A DNA stretch of 11,694 nt from Candidatus Mcinerneyibacteriota bacterium. Its GTDB lineage: Bacteria; Macinerneyibacteriota; Macinerneyibacteria; Macinerneyibacteriales; DSCS01. Of the stretch, positions 6,552-11,694 are shown one piece after another; positions within the stretch are counted from its first letter, which is position 1, and the number at the start of each line of letters is the position of its first letter. A model generated the notes under the pieces. That model was given only the letters and a program-made list of their open reading frames with translations, was not told where the DNA came from and did not search any database. Made by a program: the position numbers and the translations under genes. Location: NCBI GenBank assembly GCA_016937175.1, contig JAFGWL010000057.1, forward strand, positions 1 to 11,694, read 5' to 3'.

Positions 6552-7890
6552 ATCTTTTTGAATCGCTTGCGCGGAATTCGAGTTTGATATCCGAACCGTG
6601 GAACCCGTAACGGGCCCGCAGTCCGTTTTTCAAATAACGTTCATAGGAAAAATGGATGAGCTCAGGGGCATTGGAAAAGACGAGAAACCTTAAGGGGCAC
6701 TGCCCCACCTGAGTCATATACTTAAGCATGACCCGGCGCCGTTTTCTGATGGGATGCGCCTTTTTGTTCACCGCGTCCCGCAGGAACTTGTTGATCTCCG
6801 ATGTGGGGATCTTCTGCATGGAGCTCCGGTAGATCTCCGTGGCGGTATCGATGAGTTTGAAGAGGTTCTTCTTTTCCAGGGCTGATACAAAGAGGACAGG
6901 AGCATAGTTGAGGAAAGGCGCCTGGCGGCGGATCTCCGATTCCACTTTCAGATAGGTCTTGTCGTCCTTTTCCACGGCATCCCACTTATTGACAGCCAGG
7001 ATGATCCCCACACCCCGCTCATGGGCATAGCCGCAGATCTTCTCATCCTGTTCGGTGAAACCCTCCTGCCCATCCACGAGAAAGAGGATGACATGGGCCC
7101 TGTCGATGTTCTTGAGGGCTCTCATGACCATGTAGCTCTCCATCTTTTCATCTACCTTGCTTTTCCGCCGTATCCCCGCTGTATCGATGAGAAGGTAGGG
7201 CTGCTTGTTCCGGACGAATTCGGCATCGATGGCATCCCGGGTGGTTCCGGCCACCTGACTCACCACACTCCTCTCTTCTCCCAGGAAAGCGTTGAGCATA
7301 GTCGACTTGCCCACATTGGGCCGCCCCACAATGGCCAGTCGGATGATATCGTCGGCCTGAGATTGAAGGGTCTCGGCCTTGACCGGGAGCATCTCCAGGA
7401 TCAGGTCCATAAGATCGGCAAAGCCGTCTCCGTAGGCCGCCGACAAAGGCAGGACATGTTCGAACCCGAGTTCGTAGAGTTCGTGAAAATACTCAAAATC
7501 GTCCTTCTTTTCGCTTTTGTTTTTAATGACGATGACTTTTTTCTTTTTTTTGCGCAAGATATCGGCGATGGCGTAGTCGTCGGGAAGGAGGCCGGCCTTG
7601 CCGTCCACCATGAAGAGGATCAGGTCCCCTTCGTTCATGGCGATCTCGGCGTTTTCCGCCAGGTGGCGCGCAAACATATCTTCGTCCTGCATCACCAGTC
7701 CCGCCGTGTCGATGAGGCCGAACCAGGTCTCTTCCCAGTTGGCGTGGGCATAGAGGCGGTCCCGGGTGACTCCGGGTTTATCGTCGATAATAGATTTCTT
7801 CTCCCGGATGATCCGGTTGAAGAGAGTGGATTTGCCCACATTGGGACGGCCTACGATGGCCACATAGGATAATTGTTTTTTGTCCTTCAT
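6550..7890 (-). CDS. der: Ribosome-assembly GTPase Der (EngA)
   Basis: Der is the double-GTPase needed for maturation of the 50S ribosomal subunit. The protein has 446 residues, the usual length. GTPase domain 1 shows G1 GRPNVGKST (14-22), the G2 threonine in PGVTRDR (39-45) and G3 DTAG (61-64). Domain 2 repeats the set: GRPNVGKST (189-197), GTTRD (215-219), DTAG (236-239), NKWD (301-304) and SA near 336. A KH-like RNA-binding domain covers about 355-440. The G4 box of domain 1 reads NKSE (124-127) instead of NKxD, which may change guanine recognition there. An unusually lysine-rich stretch (RKKKKK) precedes it. The start is set by the ATGA overlap with DUF512, with an AAAGGA-type sequence about 13 bases upstream. 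The stop codon overlaps the plsY ribosome binding site. Confidence 0.98.
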   Translation of the reverse strand: MKDKKQLSYVAIVGRPNVGKSTLFNRIIREKKSIIDDKPGVTRDRLYAHANWEETWFGLIDTAGLVMQDEDMFARHLAENAEIAMNEGDLILFMVDGKAGLLPDDYAIADILRKKKKKVIVIKNKSEKKDDFEYFHELYELGFEHVLPLSAAYGDGFADLMDLILEMLPVKAETLQSQADDIIRLAIVGRPNVGKSTMLNAFLGEERSVVSQVAGTTRDAIDAEFVRNKQPYLLIDTAGIRRKSKVDEKMESYMVMRALKNIDRAHVILFLVDGQEGFTEQDEKICGYAHERGVGIILAVNKWDAVEKDDKTYLKVESEIRRQAPFLNYAPVLFVSALEKKNLFKLIDTATEIYRSSMQKIPTSEINKFLRDAVNKKAHPIRKRRRVMLKYMTQVGQCPLRFLVFSNAPELIHFSYERYLKNGLRARYGFHGSDIKLEFRASDSKR

Positions 7891-9116
7891 GCTTCTATCA
7901 GTCCTTTCGCCGTTGCCGGGACGATTTTGATTTTTTTCTTATATTTTAGAATAGCTTTTTTTGTCCATCCGTCAAGGGTCAGCCCCTCCTCATTGAAGAG
8001 GATGTCCGGCACCAGGATCTTCTCGTAGGATCCTGCCGCCTTGTCGGCTGCTTTCATGATATCTTCTCCGCTCAAAAGCCCCGTAACGGTGACCTGAGGC
8101 CCCAGCAGGGTGTTCTCCACGGGGATCAGGTCACGGCTGATACCCTTCCCGGCCAGGATCCGGGTAAAATCTTCCAGGATCCGCGCTCCGTCCATACCGG
8201 TGAGAAGAGCTGTCTTCTTTTTATCTTTTTTCATCTTTGGGATCAGCGATTCGAATTCCTCTTTGAAGTGAGCATAGAGCCCTACGCCATTGTCCAGAAG
8301 GTCCTCGCGGTAGAAGGGGCTGAAAGGCTCTCCGGCGATGAGGTAAAACTCATCTGTGGCCCAGAGAAGGGGCAGCTCCCCTTTACGGCTGAGGCTTTTC
8401 TCTTTGGCTTCCATGAGCCTGAGGACATCTTTGGCCTCCTCCCTTGTAAAGGGCCTGATATCGGCCAATCCCTGGCGGTGATGGGTGAGTCCCACAGGGA
8501 CCAGGGTGATGGAGAGAAGCCCGTCGGCGCGCTTCAGAAGAAAATCAAGGGTCTCTTCCATTTCCCGACCGTCATTGACTCCCGGGACCAGGACGACCTG
8601 GGTATGCAGTCTGATACCTGCTTTGATGAGCCGGTCGAAGGCTTGTGCAAAATCAAAATCCCTGCGGCATCGCATAAGGTTCGCGCGTCCTTCGGGGCTC
8701 ACCGCCTGCACAGAGACATAGAGGGGCGAGAGATGAAGTCGTTCTATCCGCTCGAAATCATCCTCTGTCAGGTTGGAGAGGGTGATATAGGCGCCATGAA
8801 GAAAGGAGAGTCGGTAATCATCATCTTTGATATAGAGCGAGGGGCGCAGGTTACGGGGAAGCTGGGAGACAAAACAGAAGATGCAGTCGTTGTTACAGGG
8901 ACGGATCCTGAACTCAGGGAATACGAGATCTCCGCTTTCATAGACAAAGGTGAGAGTTTGGCCTCTTTCTGTAGTGACAGTGACCTCTTCTCCCTGGAAA
9001 AAAAGAAAATCGAGAAAATCTACAGCAGGATAGCCATTAAGCGTAAGGATCCTGTCCCCGGGACGCAGTCCGGCCCGGTAGGCCTCTGATCTTTTTTTGA
9101 TTCTGAGTAGTTCCAT
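7887..9116 (-). CDS. DUF512 protein: PDZ-like domain plus radical SAM-type FeS domain
   Basis: This cytoplasmic protein has 409 residues from the ATG at 9116. It begins with a short PDZ-like domain (residues 1-50, SEAYRAGLRPGDRILTLNG). The cluster motif CNNDCIFCF follows, with Cys74, Cys78 and Cys81 in CX3CX2C spacing. Next comes the very characteristic family block FVSQLPRNLRPSLYIKDDDY, then SFLHGAYITLSNL. The DUF512 region fills the C-terminal half (about 200-409), with a GLTHHRQGL segment near 230. The family is widespread in Clostridia, cyanobacteria (TIGR03279) and other bacteria. Its reaction is not established as far as I know. Its stop overlaps the der start in an ATGA (7887-7890), which indicates translational coupling; DUF512 beside der is a recurring arrangement in Firmicutes, suggesting a link to ribosome assembly or rRNA/tRNA modification. 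The family call is firm; the role is inference. Confidence 0.9.
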   Translation of the reverse strand: MELLRIKKRSEAYRAGLRPGDRILTLNGYPAVDFLDFLFFQGEEVTVTTERGQTLTFVYESGDLVFPEFRIRPCNNDCIFCFVSQLPRNLRPSLYIKDDDYRLSFLHGAYITLSNLTEDDFERIERLHLSPLYVSVQAVSPEGRANLMRCRRDFDFAQAFDRLIKAGIRLHTQVVLVPGVNDGREMEETLDFLLKRADGLLSITLVPVGLTHHRQGLADIRPFTREEAKDVLRLMEAKEKSLSRKGELPLLWATDEFYLIAGEPFSPFYREDLLDNGVGLYAHFKEEFESLIPKMKKDKKKTALLTGMDGARILEDFTRILAGKGISRDLIPVENTLLGPQVTVTGLLSGEDIMKAADKAAGSYEKILVPDILFNEEGLTLDGWTKKAILKYKKKIKIVPATAKGLIEA

Positions 9117-9127
9117 CTCTCCCTCTC
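9117..9127 (-). promoter_or_regulatory. Ribosome binding site deciding the DUF512 gene start
   Basis: On the minus strand a purine run containing GAGGG lies 4 bases before the ATG at 9116. This favours that ATG over the in-frame start at 9167, which lies inside the preceding gene and would add 17 residues unlike the family. Confidence 0.6.
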
Positions 9128-9148
9128 TGTCCGTTGGAAGTGTACAGT

Positions 9149-9160
9149 ATCCTGCAGGAT
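9149..9160. repeat. 12-bp perfect palindrome in the longest intergenic gap
   Basis: ATCCTGCAGGAT is a perfect 12-base palindrome. It abuts the stop codon of the TIGR04013-type gene and lies in the 44-base gap before the DUF512 gene. Without a loop it is a poor hairpin, and no T-run follows it on the transcribed strand, so it is not a terminator. A few 12-base palindromes are expected by chance in a sequence of this length. Confidence 0.3.
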
Positions 9161-10450
9161 TTAACAAGTTCTTTCACAGGAGGGACTTTCCCCCCTTCTG
9201 CGGCCTTCCGAGAACTCCGCTTGCCTTTCCCAGTTGCCGTAAAACGGGAAACGGGCCATGAGCTTTTTGATAGCCTCCCTCTTTTCCTTTGTCAGCGGGG
9301 TGGGGTCTTTGCTTCCCAGAGGTGTCCCCGGGAGGGGAAGGAAAAAGTGGGCGTGGAGCGCTCCCCCTGCCCCCCCTACTTCTTCCATGAAGGAGAGGGT
9401 CTCCCTGAACTCTTCCTCTGACTCGTCCGGGAACCCGAAGATAAAATCGACATCCATGCGGAAACCCTTCTTCACACCCGTCCGGACAGCCCTGAGGACA
9501 TGGTCGAGGGTGTGCCCCCTTGTGAGAGCAGCCAGACGCTTTTTATCTCCCGTCTGAGCCCCGATGACCAGGCGCCGGTTGTCGGCAAGCTCCAGGATAA
9601 GGTCGAAGGCCTCTTCTGTAGCATGCTCCGGGCGGAGTTCCGACGGAAAATAGCCGAAACCCAGACGGTCCTCTCTCCTGAGGACCTTGCGTGCCTCTTT
9701 CAAAAGCTCTTCCACAAGAGAGAGACGGACTTCACCCTTTGTCTGAGCGCCGTAGGAGAAGGCGCTTGGCGTGATAAAACGTATATGGGCGGGACGGTCA
9801 CGCTGACGGATGTAGAGGGTGAGGGCCTCGATGATCTTATCCAGGCTCCGGTGCCTGACAGGCCCCGGAAAGAGTGAGGGCGTCTGGCAGTAGGTGCATC
9901 GATGGAAACAGCCCCTGGTGATCTCCAGGGCGTTATAGAGACGGTTTCGCGGAGCATAGGGAGCATAATCATTCAGGTCAGAGCTCCTCGGCGCATATAC
10001 CTTCATCACGCCCCCTTCAAGCACGCAGCTTCCCGGGATCGTGCTGATCTCTCTGCCTTCCTTAAGCGCCCGGGCGATTTCAAGGACAGGAATCTCTCCG
10101 TCTCCCCGGACCGCCATGTCAAAACCCATTTCCAAAGTCTCCCGGGGCGCTCCTGTAGGATGAGGCCCGCCGCAGAAGATAAAGAGAGAGGAGCCGAACT
10201 CCTTGCGAAGCCGAGAGACGAAATCGGCGGCTTCACGCTTTTCGTGGGTCATAAAGGAGATCCCGAGAGCACAGCGTTGTTTTGGACTGATAAAGCGGTG
10301 GATCTCCTCTGTGAGGTCGAAAGCTCCCAGGGCAAAGGCCGTTTCAGGGGCTGAATCAAGCCCCCTCTCTTCAAGAGCACCCATGAGGGCGGTTATACTG
10401 TGCCGGCCCGTCGGGCCTCCGTGAAGAAAGAGACCGCTACGCCAGCCCAT
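9161..10450 (-). CDS. B12-binding-type/radical SAM protein, TIGR04013 (MJ_1487-like) family
   Basis: This is a radical SAM enzyme of unknown substrate, 429 residues from the ATG at 10450. Residues 1-120 form a cobalamin-binding-like Rossmann half, with a HSITALMGALEERG segment near the start, GISFMTHE near 63 and GGPHPTG at 94-100 followed by AVRGDGE. No DXHXXG cobalamin-ligand motif is visible, so B12 binding is uncertain. The radical SAM cluster motif CFHRCTYC gives Cys181, Cys185 and Cys188 (CX3CX2C), preceded by EITRG. A typical barrel follows, including DVDFIFGFPDESEEEF and LPLPGTPL. An upstream ATG at 10489 would add 13 residues and deepen the overlap with the MATE gene. I prefer 10450, where the family-like N-terminus begins and a G-rich stretch lies about 10 bases upstream. 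The family is known mostly from archaea and scattered anaerobic bacteria. The assignment is from recalled architecture; the function is unknown. Confidence 0.82.
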   Translation of the reverse strand: MGWRSGLFLHGGPTGRHSITALMGALEERGLDSAPETAFALGAFDLTEEIHRFISPKQRCALGISFMTHEKREAADFVSRLRKEFGSSLFIFCGGPHPTGAPRETLEMGFDMAVRGDGEIPVLEIARALKEGREISTIPGSCVLEGGVMKVYAPRSSDLNDYAPYAPRNRLYNALEITRGCFHRCTYCQTPSLFPGPVRHRSLDKIIEALTLYIRQRDRPAHIRFITPSAFSYGAQTKGEVRLSLVEELLKEARKVLRREDRLGFGYFPSELRPEHATEEAFDLILELADNRRLVIGAQTGDKKRLAALTRGHTLDHVLRAVRTGVKKGFRMDVDFIFGFPDESEEEFRETLSFMEEVGGAGGALHAHFFLPLPGTPLGSKDPTPLTKEKREAIKKLMARFPFYGNWERQAEFSEGRRRGESPSCERTC

Positions 10451-11694
10451 AGGAGAGTTTCCCCCGGATCTGACAGCGAAAATAAGCAAACATCCCGTAG
10501 ATCACCGAAAAAGAGAGTATATCCGCCAGGGGGAAAGAGACCCAGACACCGCTGATCCCCCACACAGACGGAAGGAGGATAAGAAGCGGGATCAGGATTA
10601 TGATCTGCCGGAGAAGCGAGATAAAAACAGCGGGACGGACATGCCCCATAGCCTGATAAAGCGTGGAGATGATGATCTGAAAGCCCACCAGGGGGAACAT
10701 GGCTGTGAAGAGCCTCATGTAGACCGCCGTATTCATCACAAAACTCTCATCAGAGGAGAAAAGAGAGAGGAGGACCCGGGGGAAGAACTCGCCCAGGACA
10801 AACCCCATGGCGGTGACCCCTGTTGCGATAAAAAGAGCCAGTGTCACGGATTTCAGGACCTTGTCCAGGCGCCGGGCTCCGTAGTTAAAGCCGATGATGG
10901 GCTGCAGCCCCTGGGCCAGGCCGAAGACAGGCATAAGGACCAGCATCATGGTCCTGTTGATGACGGCAAAGGCCGCCACATCTGTCTCGCTTCCCATCCG
11001 GATCAGGATATTGTTGACCACGATGAGAAGGATACTGGCCGCCGACTGGCGAAAGAGAGACGAGAGCCCCACACTCATAATACGGAACAGAGGCTTCAAC
11101 CGGGGAAGCATGTCCCGGGCTTCCGGTCTTACCAGCTGAAAGCGGGGCTTGAAATAGATGAGGAGGATATAGAAGGCGCTGAAAAAACGGGCGATGACCG
11201 TGGCCCAGGCGGCTCCCGCCGTCCCCATGTCAAAGCCGAAGATAAAAATGGGATCAAGGATGATATTGGAGACCACGCCGATGAGCATGGAGATCATAGC
11301 TTCCCGGGCGAAGCCCTGGGCTCGCAGGATATTGTTCATGATCATGGAAAAGACGGTAAAAGCAGTTCCTCCCAGAATCACTGAGAGATAGTCATCGGTA
11401 AAGGGGACCACGTCCCCGGTGGCTCCGAAAAGGGTGATAATCTGGCTTTTAAAGAGAAACCCGGCTCCGGTCAAAAGAGGCGCCATGAGGAAAAAGGAGA
11501 ACCAGACGTTTCCCATGACCCGGCTCGCCTTTTCACGGTCCCTCTCTCCCAGGGCGATGGATATGAGAGCTCCTCCGCCGATTCCGAAAAACTGGGATAA
11601 AGCCAGGTAGGCCATCTGGAGGGGAAAGACCAGGGAGACCCCCGCCAGCCCCAGTGTCCCTACTCCCCGGCCCACAAAGGCGGCATCTACCACA
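10437..11694 (-). CDS. MATE-family multidrug/cation antiporter, N-terminus outside window
   Basis: This is an integral inner-membrane protein of the MATE family (Na+- or H+-coupled drug export), nearest in style to the MepA/DinF-like branch. The visible 418 residues open at the first-helix end typical of the family (VDAAFVGRGVGTLGLAGVS). They continue with the segments NNILRAQGFAREAM, ILDPIFIFGFDMGTAGAAWA and, at the start of the second half, QPIIGFNYGARR. About ten to eleven hydrophobic segments can be seen. The family usually has 12 helices and about 450 residues, so perhaps 30 to 45 N-terminal residues lie beyond the window edge. The GTG at the edge is an internal codon, not a start. The stop TAG overlaps the next gene's likely ATG by 14 bp, so the two are probably co-transcribed. 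Family assignment is firm from the motifs; the substrate cannot be inferred. Confidence 0.9.
   Translation of the reverse strand, partial: VVDAAFVGRGVGTLGLAGVSLVFPLQMAYLALSQFFGIGGGALISIALGERDREKASRVMGNVWFSFFLMAPLLTGAGFLFKSQIITLFGATGDVVPFTDDYLSVILGGTAFTVFSMIMNNILRAQGFAREAMISMLIGVVSNIILDPIFIFGFDMGTAGAAWATVIARFFSAFYILLIYFKPRFQLVRPEARDMLPRLKPLFRIMSVGLSSLFRQSAASILLIVVNNILIRMGSETDVAAFAVINRTMMLVLMPVFGLAQGLQPIIGFNYGARRLDKVLKSVTLALFIATGVTAMGFVLGEFFPRVLLSLFSSDESFVMNTAVYMRLFTAMFPLVGFQIIISTLYQAMGHVRPAVFISLLRQIIILIPLLILLPSVWGISGVWVSFPLADILSFSVIYGMFAYFRCQIRGKLSYGLA

Noticed and set aside
7021-7872. A 283-codon plus-strand open frame opposite der, and a similar 273-codon one at 8268-9089 opposite DUF512
   Set aside because: Both mirror strongly conserved minus-strand genes, have no recognisable motifs and no convincing ribosome binding site.
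9100-9170. Possible promoter before DUF512, with a GATACT resembling a -10 box
   Set aside because: No -35 box stands at suitable spacing, and the candidate is within chance expectation.
10641-11384. A plus-strand frame rich in His, Asp, Glu and Lys opposite the MATE gene
   Set aside because: Its charged, repetitive composition is what the complement of a membrane-protein gene gives; there is no support for real coding.
1-11694. Search for CRISPR arrays, tRNA or rRNA genes, insertion sequences, att sites, riboswitches and intrinsic terminators
   Set aside because: No direct-repeat arrays, cloverleaf-like segments, transposase motifs or GC-rich hairpins followed by T-runs were seen; there is scarcely any non-coding space to hold them.

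Overview
The window is almost entirely protein-coding, and every gene I can support lies on the minus strand. Transcription therefore runs from high to low coordinates. Ten genes follow one another: a MATE-family transporter (5' end outside the window), a B12-binding-type radical SAM protein of the TIGR04013 kind, a PDZ/radical SAM DUF512 protein, the ribosome-assembly GTPase Der, the acyltransferase PlsY, a small MerR-type regulator, a long TIGR03960-TIGR03936 radical SAM fusion, a ribonuclease of the RNase E/G family, a putative lipoprotein of unknown function, and the N-terminal part of the helicase RecG (3' end outside the window).

Packing is extreme. Seven of the nine junctions are overlaps of about 4 to 46 bp. 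The only gaps are about 44 bp (before DUF512) and 15 bp (before plsY). No terminator and no convincing promoter is visible, so the window reads as the middle of one long, translationally coupled operon.

The organism is probably an anaerobe, because three separate radical SAM proteins, each with an oxygen-labile CX3CX2C cluster, sit in this stretch. The G+C content looks moderate, somewhat above 50% by eye. DUF512-der-plsY order and TIGR03960/rng adjacency are familiar from Clostridia-like Firmicutes. The fused TIGR03960-TIGR03936 protein, the atypical lipobox and the MerR gene point rather to some other, possibly diderm, lineage. I cannot name a phylum with confidence.

Functionally the genes centre on translation and RNA: Der for 50S assembly, RNase E/G for rRNA and mRNA processing, and TIGR03960 and DUF512, which recur beside such genes. 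Phospholipid synthesis (PlsY), DNA repair (RecG), export (MATE) and one small regulator accompany them. Nothing marks a mobile element, CRISPR array, RNA gene or phage. The real unknowns are the three radical SAM proteins and the lipoprotein. The N-terminal part of recG (1-708) is open to the window edge and was found by reading the reverse complement directly.
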